Assembly: GCA_902788705.1 (NCBI GenBank)
Contig: CADALE010000022.1
Coordinates: 1-62,538, forward strand
DNA: 62,538 nt
Source: an uncultured Coriobacteriaceae bacterium
Lineage (GTDB): Bacteria; Actinomycetota; Coriobacteriia; Coriobacteriales; Atopobiaceae
Direction of reading: 5' to 3'
Shown here: piece by piece, positions 35,737 through 45,931 of the stretch
Layout of the letters: each line of letters begins with the position of its first letter
How positions within the stretch are numbered: position 1 is the first letter of the stretch
Position numbers and translations under genes: made by a program
The notes under the pieces: model-generated
Told to the model about the DNA's origin: nothing
Seen by the model: the letters and a program-made list of their open reading frames with translations, nothing else
Databases searched by the model: none

Positions 35737-37020
35737 ATGGACGAGAACACCCACAGCACCTTTGACGCGATAGCCTGGGACGGCCCCGCGGTGGGCCTGC
35801 TGGACCTTGACGCATTCTTTGCCTCCGTCGAGCAGCTCGACCATCCCGAGTGGCGAGGCAAGCCCGTCATCGTGGGCGGCTCTGCCGAACGCCGAGGCGT
35901 GGTGTCAACGGCCTCGTACGAGGCCCGCCGATATGGCGTGCACTCGGCCATGCCCTCCTTCCAGGCTCGTCGCCTGTGTCCCAACGCCATCTGGACCCAT
36001 GGGCACTACGCACGCTATCGCGAGATGTCTAACCTCGTGATGGCCTGCATCCTTGACGAGACGCCCCTGGTCGAGCAGGTGTCCATCGACGAGGCCTTCT
36101 TTGACGTGACGCCCGGGCGCTTCTCACGCGAGAGCCCCGTGGCCATCTGCCGGCGCATACAGCAGCGGGTGGCCCAACTGGGCGTCACCTGCTCCATCGG
36201 CCTTGGCACCAACAAGACGGTGGCCAAGATTGCCTCCGAGCGCGTAAAGCCCCGCGGGCTCACCGTGGTGCTGCCGGGCATGGAGGCGGGCTTCCTTGCA
36301 CCGCTGCCCGTACGCAGCATGAGCGGCATCGGCGAGGCCACGGCCCAGCGCCTCGAGCAGTTGGGCGTGCGCACGCTGGGCGAGCTGGCTAGACAGGACC
36401 CCGATGCCATGCAGCGCACCTTTGGCGTGTCGGGGCCCCGCATGGTGCTGCGGGCCGCAGGAAGGGAGCGCAGCCAGGTGCGTGCCATCGACGCACCCGA
36501 GGAGGTCAAGTCGGTCTCCAACGAGCGCACCTTCGCCCACGACCTCGTGGACGAGGCGGAGGTTCGATCCGCGATCGACCACGTGAGCACGCTGGTGGGC
36601 ACCCGCCTGCGTCGCAAGGGCCTCACGGGCACGCAGGTAACCCTCAAGGTGAAGCAGGACATCCACCACACGCACACGGCGCAGCGCCAGCTACCTGCGA
36701 AGACCGACGACGAGCATGTGTTTGGCCCGGTAGCCCAAGAGCTGCTGTCGCAGGTGTGGTCACCGGGCGACCACGTGCGCCTGGTGGGCGTGGCCATAGG
36801 CGGCTTCGACCACGAGGTGGCACAGCAGATGTCGCTCTTTGGGCAGGACGACCAGCAAGATGGTGCCGGCGGCTCCGCGAAGGACCTGCGCCAGCTTTCC
36901 GTCACCGCCGACGAGGTGCGCCGGCGGTTTGGCTCGGCGGCACTTTCCTACGGCCGCGACCTACGCTTTAGGGAAGACGTCTCGGACACGATGCCCACCG
37001 GCAAGTTTGACGCGCAGTGA
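35737..37020 (+). CDS. dinB: DNA polymerase IV (Y family)
   Basis: Pol IV copies past damaged bases, with loss of fidelity. The 427-residue protein has the Y-family motifs: LLDLDAFFASVEQL (first catalytic Asp), VSTASYEARRYGVHSAMP, EQVSIDEAFFDVT (catalytic Asp-Glu), SIGLGTNKTVAKIASERVKP and the thumb/little-finger region. A C-terminal tail of about 30 residues lacks a clear beta-clamp motif, although QMSLF near position 365 fits a clamp-binding pentapeptide. An ATG at 35732 is out of frame, so the start is 35737. The LexA-type box upstream suggests DNA-damage induction. It ends 20 bases from the convergent rsfS. Confidence 0.93.
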   Translation: MDENTHSTFDAIAWDGPAVGLLDLDAFFASVEQLDHPEWRGKPVIVGGSAERRGVVSTASYEARRYGVHSAMPSFQARRLCPNAIWTHGHYARYREMSNLVMACILDETPLVEQVSIDEAFFDVTPGRFSRESPVAICRRIQQRVAQLGVTCSIGLGTNKTVAKIASERVKPRGLTVVLPGMEAGFLAPLPVRSMSGIGEATAQRLEQLGVRTLGELARQDPDAMQRTFGVSGPRMVLRAAGRERSQVRAIDAPEEVKSVSNERTFAHDLVDEAEVRSAIDHVSTLVGTRLRRKGLTGTQVTLKVKQDIHHTHTAQRQLPAKTDDEHVFGPVAQELLSQVWSPGDHVRLVGVAIGGFDHEVAQQMSLFGQDDQQDGAGGSAKDLRQLSVTADEVRRRFGSAALSYGRDLRFREDVSDTMPTGKFDAQ

Positions 37021-37040
37021 GGCGCCCCAAGGCAAGGGCC

Positions 37041-37454
37041 TTACTCTGCAGGGTCGACAGTAAGGGGGTCAGGCTCCCAGGTGCGCTCCCCCATCTCGCC
37101 CTCAAGGCCCAGCGTCACGCGCGGCGCCTCGCCCCACAGGCGGTCGAGGCGATAGAAGTCGCGAATCTCCGGCTTGAACACGTGGGCAACCACCGAGCCG
37201 TAGTCCACCAGAACCCAGTTGGAACCCGCGCGACCCTCGATGGCAAGGGGCTTCTCGCCGCAGTTGGCCTTCACCTTCTCCTCGATAGCCTCGACAACGG
37301 CATCGAGCTGCGGACGGTTGGCCGCGGTGCAGATGAGGAAGTAGTCGCAGATGTCGGAGGCGTCGGTGAGGTCGATGAGCACGATGTCGGTTGCCTTCTT
37401 GTCGTCGGCGGCGACGGCCGCGACCTTCGCAAGCTCGAGAGGCGTTACTGCCAT
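37041..37454 (-). CDS. rsfS: Ribosomal silencing factor RsfS
   Basis: RsfS binds L14 on the large subunit and blocks subunit joining when growth slows. The 137-residue protein shows KATDIVLIDLTDASDICDYF near the start, NWVLVDYGSVVAHVF and the RDFYRLDRLWGEAP end, all family features. Last gene of the obgE-proB-nadD-yqeK-rsfS cluster; AGGAAAGGA precedes the ATG. Confidence 0.95.
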   Translation of the reverse strand: MAVTPLELAKVAAVAADDKKATDIVLIDLTDASDICDYFLICTAANRPQLDAVVEAIEEKVKANCGEKPLAIEGRAGSNWVLVDYGSVVAHVFKPEIRDFYRLDRLWGEAPRVTLGLEGEMGERTWEPDPLTVDPAE

Positions 37455-37466
37455 GTGGATCCTTTC

Positions 37467-38123
37467 CTATTCGTTGCGGGCTGCGCGTGCAAGCACCAGC
37501 CCATTGTATATGTCGAGCGTGCCCGGATACAGGTAGCGTTCGGTGTCAATCACGTAGGCCACACCTTGGAAGAAGGATGACCAATACACCTCGGACAGCG
37601 GCTCGTGCGCCTCGATCATCTCGCGCGTGCGGCGGATGGCCGGCACGTCGCGGCGCAGCGGCTCGACGCCGTCGGCAACGAACAGCACCATGTCGAGGTC
37701 ACTCATGTCGATGGCGCCGATGGTGTGGCGCTCTATCGCCTGCCATACGCTAGGGGGCAGGCTTGGGTAGACCTCGGGCAGGGTGCGCGCCGCCGTGATG
37801 CCGTGCAGCAGCGGCTGAACGAGCTGGGCGGGCACGCCAAGGTCCACCCTCAGCTCGACGGCATGCGCCACCTGCTGGTCGTTGCTCAGGACCTTGTCCC
37901 AGTCGTGCAGGATGCCCGCCACGCGCGCCAGAAAGGGGTCGACGCCATAGGCAAGGGCCATCTGCTCGGCCGTGCGGGACACCGAGAGCGAGTGGGCATA
38001 GCGGCGCGGCTTGGCCTGGGCCATGTGGGCCTCGAGGTCGGCCTCGAGGGCCTTGATCTGGGCTTTCTGGTCGGGCGTGTACGACGCCTTGCCAACATGC
38101 CACTTCCAGGCAGTCTCGCCCAT
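37467..38123 (-). CDS. yqeK: YqeK-family HD-domain hydrolase (Ap4A hydrolase-like)
   Basis: Members of this HD family cleave diadenosine tetraphosphate symmetrically to ADP. The 218-residue protein carries RYAHSLSVSRTAEQMA and ILHDWDKVL, giving the H...HD metal site, and later HTIGAIDMSDLDMVLFVAD with the final Asp. The N-terminal 40 residues are a helical extension. I chose the ATG at 38123 with GGGGAG seven bases upstream; a GTG at 38126 is equally possible. It overlaps the nadD stop, and the nadD-yqeK-rsfS order is conserved in Gram-positives. Confidence 0.9.
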   Translation of the reverse strand: MGETAWKWHVGKASYTPDQKAQIKALEADLEAHMAQAKPRRYAHSLSVSRTAEQMALAYGVDPFLARVAGILHDWDKVLSNDQQVAHAVELRVDLGVPAQLVQPLLHGITAARTLPEVYPSLPPSVWQAIERHTIGAIDMSDLDMVLFVADGVEPLRRDVPAIRRTREMIEAHEPLSEVYWSSFFQGVAYVIDTERYLYPGTLDIYNGLVLARAARNE

Positions 38124-38854
38124 CACGCCTCTCCCCTCTGGCCAAAGCTAGGCCCCTGCAGGCCGTAGAGGCCATGCTTGTGGATGTAGCCCGTCACGGG
38201 GTCAGGCGTGAGGTAGCGCAGGCTCTGGCCCGCGCTTACGCGCTCGCGTAGGTAGCTGGACGATATCGCAAGCGCGGGCACCTCCAGGTAGGTGACGTCA
38301 AAGGGGTAGGGCGAGGCGGCAATGGTGCGCCGCGCGCTCTCGAGGTCGTATCCGGGCCTGGTGGCCCCCACCAGCTTTGCACAGGCAGCGATGCGGTGGG
38401 CATCCCTCCACCGGACGATGTCGGCGATGGCGTCGGCACCCGTGATGAAGTACAGCGTCACGTTTTCGGGGTAGATGCCACGCATCAGCTCCAGCGTGTC
38501 GGCTGTGTAGGTGACCCCCTCGCGGTCAACCTCGAAGCGGCTGGCCACGAAGTGCGGGTTGTCGGAGGTGGCCAGCAGCGTCATGGCGTAGCGGTCCTCG
38601 CCGGTGGAAACCTTGCGGTCCTGCTTGAAGGCGGGACGCCCCGCAGGCATGAACACCACGAGGTCGAGTCCCAGGTCGCCGAAGGCCTGCTCGGCAGCCA
38701 CCAGGTGGCCGTGGTGTATGGGGTCGAAGGTGCCACCCATGATGCCCAGGCGGTACGCGCGCGTGGGGTCCTGGCCAAGGGGCGGCAGGTCGTGCGTGAC
38801 CTCGCCGAATCCGGCCTCGTTGGCCCTATCTGTCGTGTTGTCGGCTACGGACAT
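38123..38854 (-). CDS. nadD: Nicotinate-nucleotide adenylyltransferase
   Basis: NadD adenylylates nicotinate mononucleotide in NAD synthesis. The 243-residue protein has an N-terminal tail of about 35 residues, then LGIMGGTFDPIHHGHLVAA (nucleotidyltransferase GTFDPxHxGH) and near the end AISSSYLRERVSAG (the ISSTxxR motif). The tail is longer than usual. GGGAGG lies before the ATG at 38854. Confidence 0.94.
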   Translation of the reverse strand: MSVADNTTDRANEAGFGEVTHDLPPLGQDPTRAYRLGIMGGTFDPIHHGHLVAAEQAFGDLGLDLVVFMPAGRPAFKQDRKVSTGEDRYAMTLLATSDNPHFVASRFEVDREGVTYTADTLELMRGIYPENVTLYFITGADAIADIVRWRDAHRIAACAKLVGATRPGYDLESARRTIAASPYPFDVTYLEVPALAISSSYLRERVSAGQSLRYLTPDPVTGYIHKHGLYGLQGPSFGQRGEA

Positions 38855-38863
38855 GCGCCCTCC

Positions 38864-39964
38864 CTAGAACACGAGCAGCTCGTCGCGGTGGATGGCCGGC
38901 TGGCCGTCCTTCTCGGGCATGAAGCGGGCGATGACGTCTAGCCGAAGGCCATGCACGCGGCCCATCTCCTCGGAGGAGTAGCGCACCACGCCCCTGCCCA
39001 GCAGCTCCCCGTCCTCGGAGGTCACGTTGACCACGTCGCCGCTCTCGAAGGTGCCCTCGTGGCGCACCACGCCCACCGGCAGCACCGACGCGCCGCGGGC
39101 AAGCACGGCCTGGCAGGCGCCCTCGTCAAGCACGAGCGAGCCATGAGGCACCTCTGCGAGGCCGATCCACAGCTTGAGGGCACTCTCGCGCGAGGAGCCC
39201 TCGGGTGCCTCGAAGCGCGTGCCAACGTGCTTGCCGGCCACCACGTCGGCAAGCACCGACGGGCGGCGTCCCTGGCACACCACCGTGGGGATGCCGGCAG
39301 CAAGCATGGCGCGGGCCGCACGCAGCTTCGAGGCCATGCCTCCGGTCCCCACCGAGCTTCCGGCACCGCCCGCCATGCCCGCCACCTCGGCATCGATGCG
39401 CTCCACGCGCTCCACGAGGCGCGCCGTGGGATCGACGGCGGGATTGGCGGTGTAGAGGCCCTCCACGTCGGAGCAGATGACGTACAGGTTGGCCCCCACC
39501 AGCGTTGACACGATGGCACCCAGCATATCGTTGTCGCCGAAGGCAAACTCTGCCACCGACACGGTGTCGTTCTCGTTCACCACGGGCACCGCGCCCAGCG
39601 AGAGCAGCCGCTCGAAGGTGTTGCGCGCGTTGAGGTATCCCTCGCGGTCGATCACGTCACGCCGCGTGAGCAGCACCTGCCCGCAGGGGATGCCGTGGCC
39701 TGCCAGCATCTCGGCATAGGTCTCGGTAAGCACCGCCTGACCCGCCGCAGCGCAGGCCTGCAGGCTGGGGATGTCGGTGGGGCGGGTGGCGAAGCCAAGG
39801 CGCTCACGGCCCGCCGCCACGGCGCCAGACGACACCACCACCACGCGGTGGCCTTGGCTTACCAGGCCTGCCACTTGGTCGCACAGCTCGCGCACGTAGA
39901 TGCGGTCCACGGCGCCATTGGCGTCAACCAGGGTGGACGAGCCCACCTTCACGACCACGAGCAT
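38864..39964 (-). CDS. proB: Glutamate 5-kinase
   Basis: ProB phosphorylates glutamate in the first step of proline synthesis. The 366-residue protein has an amino acid kinase domain (VVKVGSSTLV, VVVVSSGAVAAG, NENDTVSVAEFAFGDND, GTGGMASKLRAA) and a C-terminal PUA domain. I chose the ATG at 39964 because GGAGG lies nine bases before it; an ATG at 39973 abuts that ribosome site. proA is not adjacent. Placement after obgE is common in actinobacteria. Confidence 0.94.
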   Translation of the reverse strand: MLVVVKVGSSTLVDANGAVDRIYVRELCDQVAGLVSQGHRVVVVSSGAVAAGRERLGFATRPTDIPSLQACAAAGQAVLTETYAEMLAGHGIPCGQVLLTRRDVIDREGYLNARNTFERLLSLGAVPVVNENDTVSVAEFAFGDNDMLGAIVSTLVGANLYVICSDVEGLYTANPAVDPTARLVERVERIDAEVAGMAGGAGSSVGTGGMASKLRAARAMLAAGIPTVVCQGRRPSVLADVVAGKHVGTRFEAPEGSSRESALKLWIGLAEVPHGSLVLDEGACQAVLARGASVLPVGVVRHEGTFESGDVVNVTSEDGELLGRGVVRYSSEEMGRVHGLRLDVIARFMPEKDGQPAIHRDELLVF

Positions 39965-39965
39965 G

Positions 39966-41378
<1,413 letters not shown>

Positions 41379-41480
41379 CTAGCCTGTCTATCGTAGCGGA
41401 AACGGGCCGCGTGGGCAGCCGTTGTTGGGAGTGCCGGAAGGTTGTCCGCAGGCCTGTCGAGGTTGGCCTGACGATTGCGC

Positions 41481-41567
41481 GGACAAAGTGCTACGTCCCC
41501 ATTGTCCGTCCTGCGTGTCGCGCGGACAAAGTGCTACGTCCCCAGTGTCCCGTCCCCAGTGTCCGCG
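41481..41567. repeat. Dispersed 27-base repeat, one exact copy plus variants
   Basis: 41481-41507 is identical to the 27-base repeat of 6275-6301. 41524-41550 is the same with one change (A to G near the end), and 41551-41567 is a truncated piece. All point the same way, in the rpmA-obgE gap. Confidence 0.9.
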
Positions 41568-41573
41568 TATGCA

Positions 41574-41603
41574 CGAGGGGCCCCGCTGCTGCGAGGCCCC
41601 TCG
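41574..41603 (-). terminator. Terminator-like hairpin after rpmA
   Basis: CGAGGGGCC pairs with GGCCCCTCG 23 bases past the rpmA stop. There is no T run, so termination may be partial. Confidence 0.4.
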
Positions 41604-41625
41604 AAACTGGCAAATCTACGCGTTG

Positions 41626-41874
41626 CTATGCGGTGCGCACGTGCACGTAGTGCTTGGCGCCCTTGGTGAACTCCACCACGCCGTCAGCCAGCGCGAACAG
41701 GGTGTCGTCCTTGCCGCGGCCCACGTTCTCACCCGGGGTGATGTGGGTGCCACGCTGACGGACGATGATCTGGCCGGTCTTGATGGCCTGACCGCCGTAG
41801 ATCTTCACGCCAAGACGCTGCGCGTTGGAATCGCGACCATTGCGCGAGGAGCCGAGACCCTTCTTATGAGCCAT
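41626..41874 (-). CDS. rpmA: 50S ribosomal protein L27
   Basis: L27 reaches the peptidyl transferase centre with its N-terminus. The 82-residue protein begins [20 protein letters not shown] and contains [19 protein letters not shown]. It starts directly with the mature-type N-terminus, so no Prp-type cleavable extension is present, and no prp gene lies between rplU and rpmA. It follows rplU by 34 bases. Confidence 0.97.
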   Translation of the reverse strand: MAHKKGLGSSRNGRDSNAQRLGVKIYGGQAIKTGQIIVRQRGTHITPGENVGRGKDDTLFALADGVVEFTKGAKHYVHVRTA

Positions 41875-41908
41875 GATGCTACCTGCCTAACTACTCTCGA
41901 GGTTTGGA

Positions 41909-42229
41909 CTACTCTGCGCGGAGCGCGGGGATGGAGACGATCTGCAGCTTGGTCAGGTTCTGGCGATGACCCTGCGTGCGGTGATAGCGCTTACGCTTCT
42001 TGAGCTTGAACACGAGCACCTTCTTGCCCTTGAACTGCTCGACGACCTCAGCGACGACCTTGGCGCTAGCCAGCTCGTCAGGAGAAGCCACGATGCCTGC
42101 GCCATCGGCAAGCAGGAGAACGTCAAGCTCGACCTTGTCGCCAGGCTCTGCCTCAAGCTTCTCGACGTCGATGACGTCGCCCTCGGCAACCTTATACTGC
42201 TTGCCACCAGTGGAAACGATTGCGTACAT
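41909..42229 (-). CDS. rplU: 50S ribosomal protein L21
   Basis: L21 binds 23S rRNA near L20. The 106-residue protein starts YAIVSTGGKQYKVAEGDVI and ends with KLQIVSIPALRAE after the basic KRKRYHRTQGHRQNLT segment. The ATG at 42229 has AAGGGTCC upstream; an open frame to 42289 is not protein-like. It has its own promoter overlapping the end of the preceding gene. Confidence 0.97.
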   Translation of the reverse strand: MYAIVSTGGKQYKVAEGDVIDVEKLEAEPGDKVELDVLLLADGAGIVASPDELASAKVVAEVVEQFKGKKVLVFKLKKRKRYHRTQGHRQNLTKLQIVSIPALRAE

Positions 42230-42269
42230 GATTGGACCCTTCATTGCTGATTGCCTGCAACAGCTCGCA

Positions 42270-42298
42270 ATCTTATCAAGTATCACCACTTACGTCAA
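42270..42298 (-). promoter_or_regulatory. Promoter of rplU-rpmA
   Basis: TTGACG (42293-42298), 17 bases, TAAGAT (42270-42275) on the minus strand. The -35 lies just before the stop codon of the upstream DUF2344 gene. Confidence 0.8.
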
Positions 42299-43021
42299 TG
42301 AGGCGCAGAACGTCTCGTCAAAAGGCTCCATACGTTCCCCATTTTCCTCATGCCATTGCGCACTTCGGCACACGCGCACGTAGGATTGGCGCGAGGAAGC
42401 CAGCGGGGGCTGCCCAAACGCGGCGTCAAGCAGCACCGCCGGTCGCAGGGCCCCGAGGTTGGAAGAGCGCGTGTCCAGCAGCATCTCGACGCACGTGCCG
42501 TCATCGCGCGCACCCACGAACTCCCAGCCCACGAGCGTGGGGCCCAGCTCGATAGTACGGGGCTTCTCGCCCCGCATGTAGGTGATGGAGCCCGCCCGGC
42601 GCACGAGTCCCAGCGCCTCGTCCAGGGCTTCGGGACAGATGCCCTCGCCCATCACGTGCAGGCGCCACACCGAACGGTTGAGCCACGCCTCGAGCGCCGG
42701 CACCTTGCGCACCACGTAGGCCGCCTGCAGGGGCCCCAGGTGCGAGGGCGTGGCCCTGCGCAGCATGTCCAGGGCCTCGCCTGTGGGGACTTCCTCGGTA
42801 AGCATCACGTCGAAGTACTCCCCCTCCGACGAGGCACCCACCGGCAGCGCCTGCGAGAACTGCACGCGCATGCGCCGCGCAAATCCGTTGCCCACCGAGA
42901 ACGGCAGGCCGGCGCGCCTGATTGATCGCTCAAGCGTGTTCAGGACCTCGAGGTGCCCCAGGTAGGCAAGGCGCCCGTCCTTGCGGTACGAGACGCGCAG
43001 CCGGTACAGCCCGTCAGCCAT
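42290..43021 (-). CDS. DUF2344 / radical SAM-associated protein
   Basis: The 243-residue protein matches the family often called radical SAM-linked (TIGR03936/DUF2344). It begins LYRLRVSYRKDGRLAYLGHL, then RAGLPFSVGNGFARRMRVQFSQALPVG, as in that family. The function is unknown. It overlaps the upstream radical SAM gene by eight bases, and in some species the two are fused, so they probably work together. In other phyla an RNase G gene often sits between this gene and rplU; here it is absent. The ATG at 43021 is chosen; the ribosome site is weak. Confidence 0.85.
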   Translation of the reverse strand: MADGLYRLRVSYRKDGRLAYLGHLEVLNTLERSIRRAGLPFSVGNGFARRMRVQFSQALPVGASSEGEYFDVMLTEEVPTGEALDMLRRATPSHLGPLQAAYVVRKVPALEAWLNRSVWRLHVMGEGICPEALDEALGLVRRAGSITYMRGEKPRTIELGPTLVGWEFVGARDDGTCVEMLLDTRSSNLGALRPAVLLDAAFGQPPLASSRQSYVRVCRSAQWHEENGERMEPFDETFCASLT

Positions 43022-44894
43022 GGCGCTCACCCGCAATCATGTTGTCAACGCCCAGCACCGGGCACACGCCGCAGCCCTGGCAGCTGTTCCTGGTGCAGTC
43101 AGGCGTGGTGACGCCCTGCACGGCACGACGCCACTCGCGCTTGAGGAAGCCCTTCGAGACGCCCGGCGAGGTGTGATCCCACGGCAGGCGGGCGTCCATC
43201 GGGGTGGGCTCGGCGGCCAGCTCCTCGAGGTCGATACCCATAGCCTGGCCTGCCTCCACCCACAGGTCATAGCGAAACTCGCTGGTCCAGGCGTCAAAGC
43301 GGCAGCCACGCTGCCACGCGCCGTATACCAGCTCGAACCCGTCACGGCCCATCTTGGAAAGCGCCGCCTCCACCACCGAGACCTTCGCGTCGTGATAGGA
43401 GATGCGCAGGTCGCGGTCCTTGGCCGAGTGCAGCAGCAGCTGCTGGCGCCTTCTCACCTCGTCCATGTGCAGCTGGCCGCACCACTGGAAGGGCGTGTAG
43501 CACTTGGGCACGAACACCGCCACCGAGATTGACACCGTCACCCCGCTGCGGTAGCCCTTCCCCACCACCTCGCGGCCGATGTCCAGCACGTGCTGCGCCT
43601 GGCGGATGATGGCCACCACGTCCTCGTCGGTCTCGGTGGGAAGGCCCATCATGTAGTACAGCTTCATGCGGCGCCAGCCCTGCTGGAAGGCGTTGCGGGC
43701 AGCGTTTTCGAGGTCGTCCTCGGTCACGTTCTTGTTGATGACGTCGCGCAGGCGCTGGGTTCCCGCCTCGGGGGCGAAGGTGAGGCCGCCGCGACGCGAA
43801 CCCGACACGGCCGCCGCCATGTCAACCCCGAAGGAGTCAAGGCGCTGCGAGGGTATCGACACGCGCACGCCCTGGTCGCGCAGGCGCTCGTCAAGGCGCA
43901 GCAGGATCTCGCGGCACTGCGAGTGGTCGGTGGTAGAGAGCGACGACAACGACGCCTCGTCGTAGCCGGTGGTGGCAAGGCCTTCCACCGCGGCCTGCAC
44001 CACCTGGTCGGCGGGGCGCTCGCGCACGGGGCGGTAGGTCATGCCCGCCTGGCAGAAGCGGCACCCACGGGCGCAGCCACGCAGCACCTCGATGGCCAGA
44101 CGGTCCTGCACGATGCCCATGTAGGGCACCATCTTCTGGGGACAGGGGTCGGTGTCGGCAAGGCTGGGGATGCAGCGCTTGTACACCGTGTCGGGCACGT
44201 CCTCGCCGGGCTTGGGCACGGCGTATCCATGCCTGGTAGACGTCTCGTCAACCACCACGTCGTAGAGCGAGGGAATGTAGAGGCCCTGCACGTGGGAGAG
44301 CTCCCTCAGCACGTCGGCGCGCGAAAGGCCCGCAGCGCGCGCGTCGCGCACGGCACGGGCGGCATCCACGATCTCTTCCTCGCCGTCGCCCAGCAGCACC
44401 GCGTCGAACATGGCGCAGAGCGGCTCGCAGTTCCAGGCGGAGGGGCCGCCGGCAAAGATGATGGGGTCGTCATCGTCGCGATCCTCGGCTCTGATGGGAA
44501 TGCCCGCAAGGTCAAGCGCCTCGATGATGTTGGTTGCCACCAGCTCGTGCGCCAGCGTGAAGCCCACCACGTCGAAGGAGGCCACGGGCGACGACGTCTC
44601 AAGCGAAAGCAGCGGCACGCCCGCCTCGCGCATAAGCGCCGAGAGGTCGGTCCAGGGAAGGTAGGCGCGCTCGCAGGAGATGCCCTCGGCACGGTTCAGC
44701 TCGTTGTACAGGATGGCGATGCCCAGGTTGGGCTGGCCCACCTCGTACACGTCGGCATACATCATGCACACGTGGAAGGGCCCCTCCTGGCTCTCCACGG
44801 CACCCCACTCATGGTTGAGGTAGCGCGCTGGGTGCGACACCTGGGCTAGCAGCGGCTCAAGCTGGTCGAAGCAGTCAGTACGCGGCACCCTCAT
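43014..44894 (-). CDS. B12-binding-like radical SAM protein (TIGR03960 type)
   Basis: This 626-residue protein has an N-terminal cobalamin-binding-like region (about 50-200), then the radical SAM cluster motif CARGCRFCQAG and the SLSSTDHSQ and PEAGTQRLRDVINK segments of the family. A second cysteine cluster near the C-terminus (NSCQGCGVCPV) may hold another iron-sulfur cluster. Its substrate is unknown; conserved linkage with rodA, rplU and obgE in several phyla suggests a translation or envelope role, which is inference. The ATG at 44894 has GGGGGG upstream and overlaps the preceding stop by four bases. Confidence 0.88.
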   Translation of the reverse strand: MRVPRTDCFDQLEPLLAQVSHPARYLNHEWGAVESQEGPFHVCMMYADVYEVGQPNLGIAILYNELNRAEGISCERAYLPWTDLSALMREAGVPLLSLETSSPVASFDVVGFTLAHELVATNIIEALDLAGIPIRAEDRDDDDPIIFAGGPSAWNCEPLCAMFDAVLLGDGEEEIVDAARAVRDARAAGLSRADVLRELSHVQGLYIPSLYDVVVDETSTRHGYAVPKPGEDVPDTVYKRCIPSLADTDPCPQKMVPYMGIVQDRLAIEVLRGCARGCRFCQAGMTYRPVRERPADQVVQAAVEGLATTGYDEASLSSLSTTDHSQCREILLRLDERLRDQGVRVSIPSQRLDSFGVDMAAAVSGSRRGGLTFAPEAGTQRLRDVINKNVTEDDLENAARNAFQQGWRRMKLYYMMGLPTETDEDVVAIIRQAQHVLDIGREVVGKGYRSGVTVSISVAVFVPKCYTPFQWCGQLHMDEVRRRQQLLLHSAKDRDLRISYHDAKVSVVEAALSKMGRDGFELVYGAWQRGCRFDAWTSEFRYDLWVEAGQAMGIDLEELAAEPTPMDARLPWDHTSPGVSKGFLKREWRRAVQGVTTPDCTRNSCQGCGVCPVLGVDNMIAGERHG

Positions 44895-45859
44895 GAGGTT
44901 GCCCCCCGAAGTGGCACGAGGGCGTCCGACAGCGCGGCGCCTGCGCGGCGACGGCGGTTGGCCCATGCCGCGCGCACTGCGTTGCCAGCGGCCTCCACCA
45001 CCTTTGGCGTGGGGATGACCGCCTCGCCGGCATCCTGCCTGTCGAAGTAGGTGGCCACGGCCTTGGCGGTCATCCAGGTGCCCAGGTAGCCAACACCGGC
45101 CCGCAGGGCCCATCCCGAACCGGGGATGATTCCCAGAGCCGAGCGCGTGATGACACCGTAGCCGTAACCCGCCCACAGGACGCCCGACAGCTCCAGCGCG
45201 CGACCCAGCGAGGGAGCCCTGCCATACGCCGCGGCAATCTGCATATACAGGCGCGCCTGGCTTGAGCTTAGGCTGGAGGACTCGCCCTCCGACTTGCTCA
45301 TGGCGCCGGCCGCGGCGTTCTTGGCCGCATACGAGCGCACGAGCTCGTCCACGCGAGCCTTGCGGCAGAAGGGGAAGTTGGCCGCCAGCGCGGTACCCTT
45401 TGGCGTGGCCGTAACCAGCCAGCGGGCAAGCCCGCGCACCACCTCGCGTGCGTCAGAGGCCGCCACCACCGCCATGAGTTGCGCCTGGGCCTCGGAGAGG
45501 CCGGCATCGGGGGCGTCAAGCGCCGACTCGGCCACCACGGCCACCGGCACGCCCTGCCCTGCCAGCGTGCGCACGGCACGCACCACCTGGGCGTCCGAGC
45601 CGCCAGCGATGACGATGCCCAGGTCCCATGTGCTGGCGCGGGTGGCCTCGGCGCCATCGGAGAGAAGCGATATCGAGAGCGTGGCGCCTTCGTGCACCGG
45701 CAGCAGCGCGTCGCGCACGGCAAGCACCAGCGCCCGATCGCACTGCGCATCCACCATCACGCCCACGCGCACCGGCTCGACACGCTCGAGGTCGGCCTCG
45801 CGCGCCACGCCAATCATGTCAACCAAATGCCCCATGGGCATCGTGCCCGACTGAGCCAT
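44891..45859 (-). CDS. DUF697/YcjF-like membrane-associated protein
   Basis: The 322-residue protein has an alpha/beta N-terminal half (VRVGVMVDAQ, DLGIVIAGGSDAQVV, VPVAVVAESALD) like a Rossmann or GTPase core without a P-loop. A C-terminal half with FPFCRKARVDELVRSYAAKN and two hydrophobic stretches (about 225-265) follows, which resembles DUF697. It likely sits on the inner face of the membrane. Function unknown. It overlaps the radical SAM gene and follows rodA. I chose the ATG at 45859 with GAGGGGG upstream. Confidence 0.7.
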   Translation of the reverse strand: MAQSGTMPMGHLVDMIGVAREADLERVEPVRVGVMVDAQCDRALVLAVRDALLPVHEGATLSISLLSDGAEATRASTWDLGIVIAGGSDAQVVRAVRTLAGQGVPVAVVAESALDAPDAGLSEAQAQLMAVVAASDAREVVRGLARWLVTATPKGTALAANFPFCRKARVDELVRSYAAKNAAAGAMSKSEGESSSLSSSQARLYMQIAAAYGRAPSLGRALELSGVLWAGYGYGVITRSALGIIPGSGWALRAGVGYLGTWMTAKAVATYFDRQDAGEAVIPTPKVVEAAGNAVRAAWANRRRRAGAALSDALVPLRGATS

Positions 45860-45931
45860 CAGCACCCCCTCGTCGAGAACTGGGCCATCACCGTCATTCT
45901 ACCGTGCGCGCCAGCAACGCGCGCCTTGAGC

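Noticed and set aside
33637..35844. 735-codon minus-strand frame opposite the two-component genes
   Set aside because: Its odd Val/Ile-rich run is only the complement of the Asp codons in the kinase loop. The plus-strand proteins have all expected motifs.
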